A DNA stretch of 64,000 nt, from assembly GCA_949316235.1 (NCBI GenBank), contig OX438745.1, positions 4,717,001 through 4,781,000 on the forward strand, written 5' to 3'. Below are positions 22,150 to 32,835 of the stretch, piece by piece; the stretch's first letter is position 1, and each line of letters starts with the position of its first letter. A program made the translations under genes and the position numbers. The notes under the pieces were generated by a model. It was not told the origin of the DNA. It saw only the letters and a list, made by a program, of their open reading frames with translations, and searched no databases. The DNA is from Oegoconia quadripuncta. Lineage: Eukaryota > Arthropoda > Insecta > Lepidoptera > Autostichidae.

Positions 22150-22325
22150 CGAGAGACAGGCGAGTATGGAGTGCAAGATGATGTAATGAGTAAGATGTTC
22201 ATGTAGAACGAATGAGCGAAAGGAGGATAACGAAAGCAACATATAACGAAAGCGTGAATGGAAGGGTCGGTAAAGGTCGACCAAGAAGGACGTACTCGTA
22301 CGTCAATCAAGTGACTGGCGTACTC
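22150..22325 (+). pseudogene. RTE-like LINE C-terminal fragment
   Basis: The + frame gives MSERRITKATYNE then GRVGKGRPRRTYSY, matching the [14 protein letters not shown]...[11 protein letters not shown] segment of the minus-strand copy at 44613-44945. Frame ends soon after. Confidence 0.6.
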
Positions 22326-22420
22326 TGGTGCGACCAACTACTAACCGAAACTCTTCAAAATTTTATAATATGTCAAAAGAAATATTGCATCGTTTAAGAA
22401 AAATAGTGATAATCACATAT

Positions 22421-22735
22421 TTTTTTATGCACAACGGGTTAGCACTTGACCTCAATCACACCTGATGTTAAGTGAAGATGAGGCCGAAAGTGGAAGCGTA
22501 CTGACCCACAAACCCAAATATTTGGGGAACATGGTTATCTTATCTCTGACAACCGGAACACAACAATGCTATTAACATTGCTGTTTGGCGGCAGATTTAG
22601 ATAAGATGGTGGTAGAAAATTCCCTATAACCAACCAATCTGAATACTAAACATGTACACCGCTGGGGATCGAACCCGCGATATCCGATTCGTAAACCCTA
22701 CGTTATTTATATTGAACCACGGAGGCGGTTAATGA
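22421..22735 (-). mobile_element. SINE-A, near full length
   Basis: T run and ATGCACAACGGGTTAGC through GGGGATCGAACCCGCGA to ATTGAACCACGGAGGCG. The head word GCCACGGAGGC is repeated just beyond the end. Confidence 0.8.
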
Positions 22736-22741
22736 GCCACG

Positions 22742-23131
22742 GAGGCATAAGTCGCCTCCGCAAAGTCAGTAATCATTCAAACGGTTACATAATATACGCT
22801 TTTTCAGTAAGGTTCCTGTTGATATAAAAAATCTTCGTTTCAATAAATTTTAAGATACTATAATACAGAAAGTTATTAAGAAAGCATATTATAAAATATC
22901 AGAGTATTTAGATCATAATCATCTCTGGACATAACCCTGTTCGCATGCCAGGCTATTTCACAATTAATAATGAAATATAATAATCTTTTTGTAATATCTA
23001 AACCTGTTTTTAGAAGAGCAAACTCTCGAGTTTTTTGCTTCTTTTTCTTGCATTTTGAACATGCAGATAAAAAATGTCAAATCTGACTATTTTAAGTGTG
23101 TAACTACAAAATAAAGCATTTTTGACTTTGA
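22742..23131 (+). pseudogene. LINE-T C-terminus and 3' UTR
   Basis: With frameshifts the + strand reads like RLRKVSN, then an RFFSKVPVDIKNLRFNKF-like string, then KAYYKISEYLDH. The 3' UTR ends AAAATAAAGCATTTTTGAC. This is a decayed copy of the family at 29103-29580. Confidence 0.55.
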
Positions 23132-23289
23132 TCTATAAGATTACTGGTTGACTAGTAAGAAGCTGTGGCTTAAACGGCCTGAATATTCATTTTCTAGTTA
23201 GTCAAATCAGCCGCGGGCGACGACTGGAATGCTTAATGATCAGTTATAAAAGATTAGTACACAACAGATAATTGTCTAGCATATTTAAT

Positions 23290-23500
23290 TTTTTTTTTAT
23301 AAATTAGGAAAATTTTTAACTCGCGTTTAATTTTTAGTCTTTCTCAGGACGTATCTCAGTAATGCGTGGTCCGATTTAAGTGAGGTTTGTTTTATATGAA
23401 AGAATAAACGAAGGGACAGGTTCTTAGCTAGGATTCACGAAAATCAGTTTAGCCGTTTCGAAGATATTTAGCTTCAAATAAAGTTTTTTGGTGTATAAAA
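23290..23500 (-). repeat. Repeat family E
   Basis: ATTTTTAGTCTTTCTCAGG, TTAGCCGTTTCGAAGATA and TTTTTTGGTGTATA are the minus-strand form of the family seen at 24110-24420. Confidence 0.5.
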
Positions 23501-23939
23501 AGCTATGCCTAGTTTTGCAAAGAAAGAAATAAGAAGAACAATTTATTTTTAACCACAGGTAAAAGACAGTAGTTTGCAACCGGTAAAATTTTGTAATATT
23601 CAAGTATGTCCCCAGCGGATGCCCATGCTAAGCATTAAAAATACTTGTGTTATCAGCATCAGCTGCTAACTCCTCAATGTACTCCTCAATTTACATTAAT
23701 AGAACAAAATCTAATAAAACCTGTGTTTGTTATCGCCTGTGTGTGAGGGAGATATTATATTTGTATGTGTATTGTGTAAGTGCTTGAAAGTGTGTACGTG
23801 CGCGTGGGTGTATTAATGTGTGTACGTGTGTGTGTGTAATTGTGATGATGACGTTGAAAAAGAAATAGTAATATTATTATGTATTCACCAAAAAAATTAA
23901 ATATATTGAAAATTCAGTGAACCCCCGCCAACATTGATT

Positions 23940-24110
23940 GAATAGATTATATCGTCCAGGTGGACCTAGACCAAACCCTAAACCGACGAGCATGTATGAA
24001 CAATCTTATGAGAGTGAATGAAGCAAAATAGGTGTATCAGGATCATAGCAAGTGGACGTCTGTGGTCTCTGTCTACCGCTACGGGAAACAGGCGTGACTT
24101 TATGTATGTA
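23940..24110 (+). pseudogene. RTE-like LINE C-terminal end
   Basis: One + frame reads PNRRACMNNLMRVNEAK and, after an indel, YQDHSKWTSVVS...YGKQA before a stop, the end of the RTE-like LINE also seen at 29970-30128. 5'-truncated and frameshifted. Confidence 0.6.
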
Positions 24111-24420
24111 TTAAAAGCTAAATATCTTCGGAATCGCTTAACCGATTTTCATCAAACATGGGTAGGAACCTACTTCCGGGTTTAACTTTAATATATAAAA
24201 AAAATAGAAAACCCTCGAAAGACTGTGATGTCATGCAAATATACCACAAAAACTGTGTTAAAAGCTTCTTCGAAGTGGCTTAACCGATTTTCATTGATCA
24301 CGGCTGTCTCATTTCGTCTTTCCTAAAAAAACGCACACATATCGGCCCGCGCATACGTCCGGTCAAAGTGCGGACACACACACAACGCCGTGCTATTTTG
24401 CGTCAGTGGTCAATAAATAA
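24110..24420 (+). repeat. Repeat family E, two adjoining segments
   Basis: TTAACCGATTTTCATCAAAC near 24150 recurs with one change near 24285, followed by a CACACACACAACGCCGTG end. A common interspersed insect-type repeat of unknown class. Confidence 0.45.
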
Positions 24421-24746
24421 TACAAAACGGCCAGCAATTTCTTTTCTCTCAAACAGATATGAACAGACAATCTCTCAAAATCGCACAAGACAGTGTGGTG
24501 TGTGGTGTAACCCAGGCCTAACCTAGCAAAAAACCTACCAATTCTCACCCTTCACTGGTCGCGGTAAATCCGTCAAAATTGATTATGAAAGGAACCGCCC
24601 TGATGCGTGAAGTCGATCCAGTTAAGCAAAAAAGCCCCTCCATTTTGCGTGCCAAAGATGGGCAAAAAGGCTGGCTTAGTATAAATTATACAGGATATTG
24701 GGTAATGTATAGTATACGGTACCAAAACGGGAATAACTATTTAAGT

Positions 24747-24786
24747 ATTAGGTCCTTACCTATGAAATTTGTGTTTTACCCCGCTT
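24747..24786 (+). mobile_element. MITE-M left-end fragment
   Basis: TATTAGGTCCTTACCTATG matches the TA plus terminal repeat of MITE-M. The element stops after about 40 bp. Confidence 0.5.
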
Positions 24787-25082
24787 TATATTAAAAAAAT
24801 TCGACGCAATCCAAATCCACTGTAACTGTTCAAATGTGCAAACAGATTTCGATATTTTTAATGTAGAGTGCATTGTTTTCAGTTGTTCAATCGAACTAAA
24901 ACTATTTATTCCAATATCCAGATGTTTTTGTTCGCATTTCGTCAACAGAAGTGGTCAGATTGGAAAATTCCGACTCAGTGAGCCAAGGCTTTGATGTGTG
25001 ATAAATACGGCCCCGAAGGATGGTGAAAGTCAATGACCTTGAAATGTTTTTATACATACCGGGTACCTCAATCACACTTAAT

Positions 25083-25396
25083 GCTTCGTGGCTTAATGTA
25101 AACAACTTTGGGTTTACGATTCGGAGGTCGCGGGTTCGATCCCCAGCGCGGTACATATTTAGTACTCGATTTGGTTGGTGGTAGGGCATATTAAATGTCC
25201 GCCTGGCTAGCTACCACCATCTTATCTAAATCTGCCGCCAAACAGCAATATTAATATCATTGTTGTGTTCCGGTTGTCAGAGATAAGATAGCCATAAGAT
25301 GGGGTTTCCGGGTTTGTACGCTACCACCTTCGCCCTCATCTTCACTTAACATCAGGTGTGATTGAGGTCAAGTGCTAACCCGTTGTGCATAAAAAA
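25083..25396 (+). mobile_element. SINE-A, near full length
   Basis: CGTGGCTTAATGTAAACAAC head, B box GGTTCGATCCCC, and the 3' end TAACCCGTTGTGCATA with an A tail. Confidence 0.85.
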
Positions 25397-25589
25397 ATAT
25401 GAGGTCGAAGGTGAAAGCGCGCTCAAGGTGGAGAGGCAAGTGGTAAAACACTTGACATTGTATTGTATACCTACTACTATTTTCGATATAACACAGATCG
25501 AAATTGCGTTCACATCAATAGTAAACGTTCAAACTATCATTAATCAGAGGTAATGTTTAAAGATCATGTCAAAACAATATTAGCAAAAT

Positions 25590-25640
25590 AAGGTTATTAC
25601 AAAATTAGTGACTATCTGAATTACAAACACGCTTATACTT
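25590..25640 (+). pseudogene. Possible LINE-T terminal fragment
   Basis: The + frame GYYKISDYLNYKHAYT resembles the LINE-T C-terminus (YYRIDDYLGD at 29290). Very short. Confidence 0.35.
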
Positions 25641-26279
25641 CTACCAGCTTCCAAAAACAATAAAATTGTATTAGTTGTATACTTTTTATTTAAAATTAAA
25701 GGACAACAATGATACACTACGTTTCTTGTGCATCTTCTTTTACCACATACGATTTTCCTTTCCGAAGCGTTAGTGGCTTGGACATACTGGCTAACAGATA
25801 AATGCACTAAGCCATTTTATTATTTCCAAGTAGATTTAAATTGACATTCAATAAATGATATCCAACCGCGGTGTACGTGTGTCTCAGACCAAAATAAAAC
25901 TCTCTCCACCTCAATTACTAACAACAAAACACCACTGGCTCACTATTTTCTCCACCCCCATACATTTAGACTCACTTTCAAACCTACTACGCATTTCGCG
26001 ACCGCAAAATTAAATTTGCAAAAAAAGATCCTCGTTTTTTTGGGAGCCAAAAGAAAAGGCGTGCACAAAGCGTTTCATTACTTCGGGTTTTGGGGATCAC
26101 ATCGATGTCGGGTAATCAAAGGATCGGATGACAAAAATAGGAGTATTTATTGATGTACTGTACTTGGGGTGAGGTTGGTGAGAGGAGTGGGGTGAACGAC
26201 AGGGCAGTTGCCTCCAGTTTCTAAAATTAATAACTATACATTTATTTATTCTGTACCAGCCTTTAACTATGTGTCCAAT
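25641..26279. other. Intergenic, nothing recognised
   Basis: No convincing coding segment; a 75-codon minus-strand frame (25580-25807) has no recognised motif. Confidence 0.4.
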
Positions 26280-26400
26280 ACAGCAAAAGCGGGGACTCCT
26301 ATCACAAGTAAATTCTATTACTTAAAAGGCGCTCCTCAGCTGAAATTTTATGTATTAGGCTTAAGCTGATGAAATAAATATTTTTGTATTTGTATATTTT
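26280..26400 (+). mobile_element. Retroposon 3' end
   Basis: GCGGGGACTCCTATCACAAG through GATGAAATAAATATTTTTG resembles the segment inserted in LINE-J at 7538-7699. The AATAAA followed by T-rich sequence fits a retroposed 3' end. It lies 55 bp before the pentanucleotide satellite. Confidence 0.4.
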
Positions 26401-26455
26401 TTTTGTATTTATAGAATACAAGCTGTGGGAAATGTAAATAAATATAAATGGTAAT

Positions 26456-26953
26456 AATATAATATAATATAATATAATATAATATAATATAATATAATAT
26501 AATATAATATAATATAATATAATATAATATAATATAATATAATGTAATGTAATGTAATGTAATGTAATGTAATGTAATGTAATGTAATGTAATGTAATGT
26601 AATGTAATGCAATGCAATGCAATGCAATGCAATGCAATGCAATGCAATGCAATGCAATGCAATGCAATGCAATGCAATGCAATGCAATGCAATGCAATGC
26701 AATGCAATGCAATGCAATGCAATGCAATGCAATGCAATGCAATGCAATGCAATGCAATGCAATGCAATGCAATGCAATGCAATGCAATGCAATGCAATGC
26801 AATGCAATACAATACAATACAATACAATACAATACAATACAATACAATACAATACAATATAATACAATATAATATAATATAATATAATATAATATAATAT
26901 AATATAATATAATATAATATAATATAATATAATATAATATAATATAATATAAT
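26456..26953. repeat. Ordered pentanucleotide satellite
   Basis: About 99 units of 5 bp in blocks: AATAT x17 (26456-26540), AATGT x13 (26541-26605), AATGC x40 (26606-26805), AATAC x10 (26806-26855), a short alternating AATAT/AATAC junction (26856-26865), then AATAT x17 (26866-26950). Each neighbouring block differs by one transition. All long open frames here (Cys/Ile/Ala/Leu or Met/Gln/Asn repeats) are products of the repeat, not genes. Confidence 0.97.
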
Positions 26954-27480
26954 TTCTTCTTTGTAAATGGGAGCGTCGTACCACCGTCAATGCGCCAGCT
27001 ATCCTTGAGCCAAATGGAATTGCGCGCGATGATGATTAGAGACCAGACGGAATGACCCTAGTTCCGTGGGCCCATGGCAGAACTTTGCTATGGGACACTA
27101 CCTGCGTGGACACCGTAGCGCCGTCCCACCTCCAAGGTACTTCCAACTATGCAGGCGCAGCGGCCGCTATTACTGCCAAGGGCTCTAAGCGGCGCAAATA
27201 TGCAAGCTTTGGCACAGGTTACTTATTTGTGCCCTTTGGAGTGGAAACCTTAGGCCCGTGGAGTCTAGAAGCGCGACATTTTTTGAAATATCTGTCGTCG
27301 CGCTTAAATGAGACCTCGGGTGACAAAAGAGCTGGCAGCTACCTCGGGCATGTGTATTTGTATTATTGGAACCCTTCGAGTTCTTCTCAGGGGAAAGAAG
27401 TACTTTCTAAACAAACAGTAGCTTTAAGGCTGTCTTTTAAGTATACCTTGTGTACTTATTATTTTTTTTTCACTTTTTGA
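26954..27480 (+). pseudogene. LINE-P reverse transcriptase C-terminus, one stop
   Basis: From about 26985 the + frame reads APAILEPNGIARDDD, then a TAG stop at about 27037, then RPDGMTLVPWAHGRTLLWD and WDTTCVDTVAPSHL, then FVPFGVETLGPWS, continuing open to 27480. These words match the C-terminus of a broad group of invertebrate reverse-transcriptase proteins (family knowledge). A second copy of the ETLGPW region is at 3075-3291. The 5' edge abuts the satellite, and the RT catalytic domain is absent. The single stop suggests moderate age. Confidence 0.65.
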
Positions 27481-27541
27481 TATATATTTAATAATAATAA
27501 TTTTTGATAATTTAAGTTATGCATGCCATTAATGGCTAAAT

Positions 27542-27841
27542 CATCATCATCAGTCCGTACAAATCCCACTGCAGGGATATAGACCTTCCCTCATACTGAG
27601 GGAGTATGGGCCATAGTCCGCGACGCTGGGCCAGTGCGGGCTGGGTGCTTCACATGCCTATGAAATTCTTTTTTAATTTCTCAGGCATGTAGGTTTCCTC
27701 ACGATATTTTCCTTCACCGTTTAAGAGCAGTCGGATAAATGCACATAAGTAATTAAATTGGTACATTTCCTGCCTGGGGATCGAACCTGGACCTCGCAAA
27801 TTGGGAGACTGTGTCTCCTCCACTGAGCCACCGACACCCCT
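27542..27841 (-). mobile_element. SINE-B, full length
   Basis: TCATCATCATCAGTCCG at the 3' end, then AGGGATATAGACCTTCC, GGGATCGAACCTGGACC (B box) and GAGCCACCGACACCCC at the head. Confidence 0.85.
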
Positions 27842-28179
27842 GGCTAAATGTGTGATAATCAAATTATTATTCACCTACCCAACCTGTACTTGACCACATT
27901 TTGAGCAAATAAATATATTTAATTTCAGTGATTGATCGAATCTTGTTGTGATTAACTGACATATAGTCAAAACATAACTAGTTTAATAAATAATAACCAG
28001 CCTCCTATATCTACATTCTAATGAAAATTGTGTTAATGATTAATCACATGCTAGGGCTAGTAGTTTGTGAAGTTGCTTTCTCAGTTGTTGTAGCAGTGGG
28101 GAAGTTTGTGTTGTGTGTTTCCCAACTCAGCTTATTGGAAGCGGCTGACTATATTTAGCTCTTAGATTTCACAAAGGAA

Positions 28180-28320
28180 TCCCAACTAATATTATAAATG
28201 TGAAAGTTTGTATGTGTATGAATATTTGTTACCTCTAAACGATTAACCTACTGAACAGATTTGGTTGGTAGACAGATTAGGATCTGGATTAACATTAGGC
28301 TTTTATCCCGGAAAAGTGAC
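28180..28320 (+). repeat. Common interspersed repeat (family H)
   Basis: CTAATATTATAAATGTGAA, TACTGAACAGATTTGGTTGG and TTTATCCCGGAAAAGTG form the pattern of a very common arthropod interspersed repeat (family knowledge). Class not determined. Confidence 0.5.
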
Positions 28321-28849
28321 TGGTTCCTGTAGGATAGCTTATTATTATTGGGATTGCTTTTGAGTCATAGTCAAGTCGGCTAACTACCAGTATTACATAA
28401 AAAAGCCTATATTTGCCCACTGTTTAGTGCAGGACTCGTGAAGTGAACAGAATCAAAACAGGTAAAGTATTGATTAGCTTGTCCTATGCAGGAAGGGTTC
28501 TTCAGGACAGAAAACAGAGAAAATCACAAATTTCAGAATTTTATTCTCAAGAATCACAAACAATAAGACAGAAGATGTATCAAAATCTATCAACATGGCT
28601 GACCAAGCTGTTAGTCTCCAACAGTACAGAAATATATAATACCTTGCAATAATGTCGCTATTGCCCGAGCCACCCTTTACCACGCGACTGGCACCGTCCC
28701 GGTCGCTAGCAACGCCCACCCGAACCCATCTACGACGACATATGAATTACTCGAACATACAGGACTTATATCAAGGCAGATGAAAAGGTTTTCAGGAAGT
28801 GATTAATTGTTACATATGAATGTGTGACGGGTTACAGTATTTTGATGAA
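28321..28849. other. Intergenic, uncertain
   Basis: A 69-codon + frame (28443-28652) starts without a good context and has no recognised domain. GC-richer sequence follows at 28655-28740. I cannot assign a gene. Confidence 0.35.
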
Positions 28850-29048
28850 TGAAGAGAAAGTGGAACAAGTGAGTGAGTTTGTGCATTTGCAGTGCAGCGG
28901 TAATGAGGTCATTACGAAGTATGAGCGGGGTGACTTGAAAAGATAAAATCAAGAATAGTGTAATTAGGAAGTTATGCTGTGTGAAACAAGATGCAGTGAC
29001 AAAGATTGAAAAAGGTATGCTGAGATGGTTAGACATGTAGAGAGGATG
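28850..29048 (+). pseudogene. RTE-like LINE fragment
   Basis: MNEEKVEQVSEFVHLQ, then frameshifts, then KIEKGMLRW. The latter matches the [14 protein letters not shown] start of the 44613-44945 copy. It stops where a pentanucleotide run begins. Confidence 0.55.
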
Positions 29049-29075
29049 AATACAATACAATACAATACAAACAAA
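29045..29075. repeat. (ACAAT)n microsatellite
   Basis: Several AATAC units grading into ACAAACAAAC. The same unit forms one block of the large satellite at 26456-26953. Confidence 0.8.
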
Positions 29076-29102
29076 CAATACAAACATACAATGCAAACAT
29101 TC

Positions 29103-29580
29103 TGATAATCATAATTTGAATACTAGAAACAAAAATAAAATTGAAATTCCACAATTTAGACTTAGCAAGGTTAGCACATCCTTTGTGGGACACAGCATAC
29201 GCTTTTACAATAAAATACCAGAACATGTATTGAGTTTAACAGAGCAGAAATTTAAACGCCACATTAAAGAAACTCTGTGTAAGAAGGGTTATTACAGGAT
29301 AGATGATTATTTAGGCGATAAGGAGGTCTGGTGTTAGCTGGTCGTTATGTTAATTGCTATTGTTTTGTAATATGTAATATAAGATGTAGTATTGTTGTAA
29401 GGATGGAGACTAGTTGAAAAGATGTGTTGTTGCGGAGTTTCTTGTCGCTTCTTCTCCCTAACCATAACACCTTGTGAAGCGATGTAGTTAAAAAAAGAAA
29501 AATAGCATGTTGACTTTCAATAAGTGATATTTTTGTATCCTACATTGAATAAAATATTTTTGATTTTTTGATTTTGATTT
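29103..29580 (+). pseudogene. LINE-T ORF C-terminus and 3' UTR
   Basis: The open segment 29116-29337 (73 codons) reads NTRNKNKIEIPQFRLSKV, SIRFYNKIPEHV and KKGYYRIDDYLGD before a stop. This order of motifs is common at the C-terminus of non-LTR retrotransposon proteins in insects (family knowledge). The 3' UTR ends TTGAATAAAATATTTTTG with a T-rich tail. It is the best-preserved LINE-T copy here, but the RT domain is missing. Confidence 0.7.
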
Positions 29581-29804
29581 TACAATTTTTTTTTATTTTC
29601 TCTCACAAAAATGTAGGTACAATATTTAACAATAGCTGCTTAAAATTATGACATATAAGTACAAAATGGTTTTTGAGAGAGACTGGTGTCCGTACTAGGA
29701 AACCTGTGTGACAGACCACCAGCCTCTCACCCTCTGGAGTGGCTCTCTCATTGTGAGACAGTATGGGTCCAAAAACTTTAATTGTGTGTGTGAGAGGGAG
29801 TGCG

Positions 29805-29806
29805 GG

Positions 29807-29869
<63 letters not shown>

Positions 29870-29895
29870 TGGGTGCGAGTGTGTGTCTGTGTAGA
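29805..29895. repeat. (GT)n microsatellite
   Basis: A nearly pure GT run from 29811 to about 29866, preceded by GGGGGG and followed by GTGGGTGTGGGTGC variants. Confidence 0.95.
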
Positions 29896-29969
29896 GATAT
29901 TCGAAGCGAATGTTGAATGGTAGTGTTGGTAGGGGAAGACCATGACAAACGTACCATGATCAAATCGGG

Positions 29970-30128
29970 AACGTCTTAAAGAGAGGCCAAGTCAAGAGTA
30001 CCCTAAACCGATGAGCTGATGTCTGAACAACATTATAAAAGTGAATGAAGCAAAACAGGTGTATCAGGATCGTAGCAATTGGAAGTCTGAGGTCTCTACT
30101 CCTAAAACAAGCATGATTTTATATATGT
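29970..30128 (+). pseudogene. RTE-like LINE C-terminal end
   Basis: AGAGGCCAAGTCAAGAGTAC, then NNIIKVNEAKQVYQDR with the frame shifting nearby. Same end as 23940-24110. MITE-M starts immediately after. Confidence 0.55.
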
Positions 30129-30129
30129 A

Positions 30130-30534
30130 TTAGGTCCTTACCTATGAAATTGGCGTTTTGTATGAAAAATTTCATGAAGACTGTTTTCACCATACAAACA
30201 TTTTTGATTTTTTTTTTGGGAACGGCAAATCCAAATTTAGCTATACTTTTTGTGTATTATCGGATAACATTAAGTTAAGTATAGGCAGCGTTAATTTTTA
30301 AACGTAACCGCTTTATAAAAGTTTTAGCGAATCTAAGAAATGATTATGGGAAGCACATGACAAGAGCTCTGCTCAAATTTTTTTTATTATGTATAATTTA
30401 GCCCAGAAATAAAAAAATATTGCATGTGAAACCTTGAAATAATATTCAATTTTGAAAATAAAAAACAAATCGCAGGAATTGGTACATATGATTAACGAAG
30501 AAAAAAAACTCCAATTTCATAGGTAAAGACCCAA
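30130..30534 (+). mobile_element. MITE-M, full length
   Basis: TTAGGTCCTTACCTATGAA start, CATAGGTAAAGACCCAA end, TA on both sides, about 405 bp. Same orientation as 12449-12843. Confidence 0.85.
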
Positions 30535-31870
30535 TACTAATTGATACATCGATTAAAAATAAATATATATATATATATGCAATTCGAATTTAGTAATATC
30601 TGGTGCGGTCAGTCGTTGTATAGGTGACCAGACCACTATAATCTCGTCGTTGTCTCAATCTTTTGTAAGCTAATTCGCATATTTATTTACTTATTTATTC
30701 CAATCTACCGACAGTGTATCTGTATCTATTTGAGTACCAATACTGCGTTTGAATACACATATACCTACGTGACATTAAAACACGGCACAGTAAAATATGC
30801 TTGTCTGGTTATTTTCTTTTGTACCAGTGTCTCCTCGTGGGTAATAGCTGAAAATTAGTGTTTTGCTCTCTGACCCATTTGTACGGCTATAGCACACACA
30901 TACTCCAGTGTATCCAGTTATATAGTGGGACGGTGGCCACGGCTAATAATTAGTATGTTACTAATAATGAGTAATAATCAGATAGGATTTACCAACATTA
31001 GGTGCGAATCCCAGAGACGAGTGGTGAAGACTGTCTTAGGATCTTCCGGTGGCCCACTTCCACGGCGCAGCTGCATCACTTTGCCGACACAGCAGTTTAA
31101 GGTCACGTAGGCACTAACTAACACTTCACTAGAATCCTATGATAACTATACTATAATACTTATGTCACTATATGCACTTGGGTGACCACTTAAACTATGT
31201 CTATATGTATTCTATATCTACTATGTGGTTATATTTAACTATCCTGATGTTACTTTTATGGATTGTTATACAATATGTTTATCCAGTTGCTTTGGAACTT
31301 ATGGTACGTGTGTGACTGGAAATATAAATAAACGATTTATCTATCTATAATGCTTCGGAGAGTACGGAAATGATCTATACGGGGTGTTTTCACTGATTGA
31401 CTTAGTGCATTTTTGTCCACTAGTCTGACACAAACTCACGTGGTGGGTTATGTCCCTAGAGAGTGCCCCAACAGTGGGGACGTAAGGCGATCATTATGCT
31501 TCCGAGAATTTCTAACATTAGCTCTCTATTAGCGTAGATATTATTTTGGCAAATAAATGACGACTTTTCGATGTAAGATTCTCCCATAAGTTCTTGAATT
31601 TCTTAATTGACACGATGGGCTGGATCTTCTGCAAATGATGGAAGCTCCCACTAACGTCGCTGCTTATTACTCATCACTGTTATACTGACAATGACAGGGT
31701 TTATTACACCTGTAAGATCGACAAGATCGATGATTTTGATCATGATTTTTGTTGGCAGGTTTTTTAATGTCCAGGAATCTTTTTATAGAACGGTATGCAC
31801 GTGCAATAACAATTTTTTTATAGGTTAGTTCTTAGTTTATGACCCAGCTTCAGACTTTGGGGTTTCAATC
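30535..31870. other. Intergenic, no gene recognised
   Basis: A short AT dinucleotide run is at 30564-30577. A 61-codon frame (30925-31110) has no recognised motif. AATATAAATAAACG at 31320 could be a poly(A) signal, but no upstream gene is visible. Confidence 0.35.
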
Positions 31871-31871
31871 A

Positions 31872-31980
31872 ATGAAATAAATACTCTTTATTGCACAATT
31901 AACAAAAACTACATAAATGATTATAGCGTACATCATCATCGCACGAGATAGCATCTCTTCCATGCAAACCTTGGGGGCAA
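31872..31980 (-). mobile_element. LINE-L 3' end
   Basis: CTTTATTGCACAATTAAC, then GCATCTCTTCCATGCAAACC. Minus-strand form of the 3' end at 35626-35762. Confidence 0.5.
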
Positions 31981-32068
31981 TGATACGAGCTACTAGTAGA
32001 GTCAGTTTTTAGTTGGTTAGTCTATATTTTATTTAATCAAATAAGTTCTTTAATACTTTGTTTCAGGA

Positions 32069-32129
32069 TCATATTCTTCCCGGTCATTGCTCTGACATCA
32101 GGCGCCATCTTGGATGAACGTAACGAGGT
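32069..32129 (+). CDS. Candidate exon of an unidentified gene
   Basis: A 61-bp open segment follows a clean acceptor (TTTGTTTCAG) and precedes a donor GTAATG. In its open frame it reads IIFFPVIALTSGAILDERNE, a hydrophobic run then an acidic-polar end. It would enter with one base completing a codon and leave in phase 0, compatible with the segment at 32314. I do not recognise the protein and found no convincing upstream exon. It may be chance. Confidence 0.3.
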
Positions 32130-32313
32130 AATGCTGGACAAATTTCTATGGGCTTATGACCTAATATGGTGATGGTGATTCCTTGCTGCATCTCATAAGT
32201 AACATTATACAATGCTTTCATTACATACAAACCTTTTTCTATAATAAAATTACAATTGATTCAAATTGAAATTTAAATAACGGTGTAAAAATTTTAATGG
32301 ATTTCCTTTACAG

Positions 32314-32433
32314 GTAACGAACTGGAGGTCCAATTACTTCGACCTCTCGTATACTGTGTTACTTATTCGCATTCGGCTCATATTAAATTGGTCCTTCGGT
32401 ATAAGTACCTACATAAAAGTTTTGTGGGTATCA
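32314..32433 (+). CDS. Candidate exon following 32069-32129
   Basis: Begins after TTTCCTTTACAG and continues the phase of the preceding segment: VTNWRSNYFDLSYTVLL, then a basic-hydrophobic stretch, ending at a stop by 32433 if unspliced. A GTATAAGT donor-like site at about 32398 is an alternative end. No family is recognised. The support is only the splice sites, the compatible phases and an open frame. Confidence 0.28.
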
Positions 32434-32685
32434 TAAATTCAGTTCGAGGCTAGAGGATGCAGGAGTTTTGTTGTAAGCTGGGAGTACATCATCTGATTTA
32501 TCCCATAGCGAAGTTAATTCAAATTCAAAAAAGTTTCACTTCATAAGTTATAAGAGTAATATTTGAAATCGTCATGATATAAAATTATGGCTCATTCACT
32601 AGGCAGTCTCTCCAGAGAAGAACGAGCAAGAAACTCAGGGATTGCTTCATGTCCATGCAGTCTTGCATCCCATGTACCACCTTAC

Positions 32686-32835
32686 CTTTTTTTTTTTTAT
32701 ATGAGAGGGCGGCAAACGAGCATGCGGGTCACCTGATGGAAAGCAATCACCGCCGCCCATGGACACCTGCAACACCAAAAGGGTCACAGATGCGTTGCCG
32801 GCCTTTGAGGAAGGTGTCCACCCCAGAATAAGTAG
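32686..32835 (-). mobile_element. LINE-K 3' end
   Basis: T run, TGAGAGGGCGGCAAACGAGC, CCTGATGGAAAGCAATCACC and CAGATGCGTTGCCGGCC are the minus-strand LINE-K 3' terminus; the encoded end [12 protein letters not shown] is shared with 47598-48145. Confidence 0.75.

Noticed and set aside
26302..26990. Long open frames on both strands (up to 193 codons) rich in Cys/Ile/Ala/Leu or Met/Gln/Asn.
   Set aside because: They are translations of the pentanucleotide satellite; a 5-bp repeat reads the same way in all three frames of each strand.
29695..29963. Open frames of His/Thr and Cys/Val repeats.
   Set aside because: These are the translated GT/CA microsatellite.
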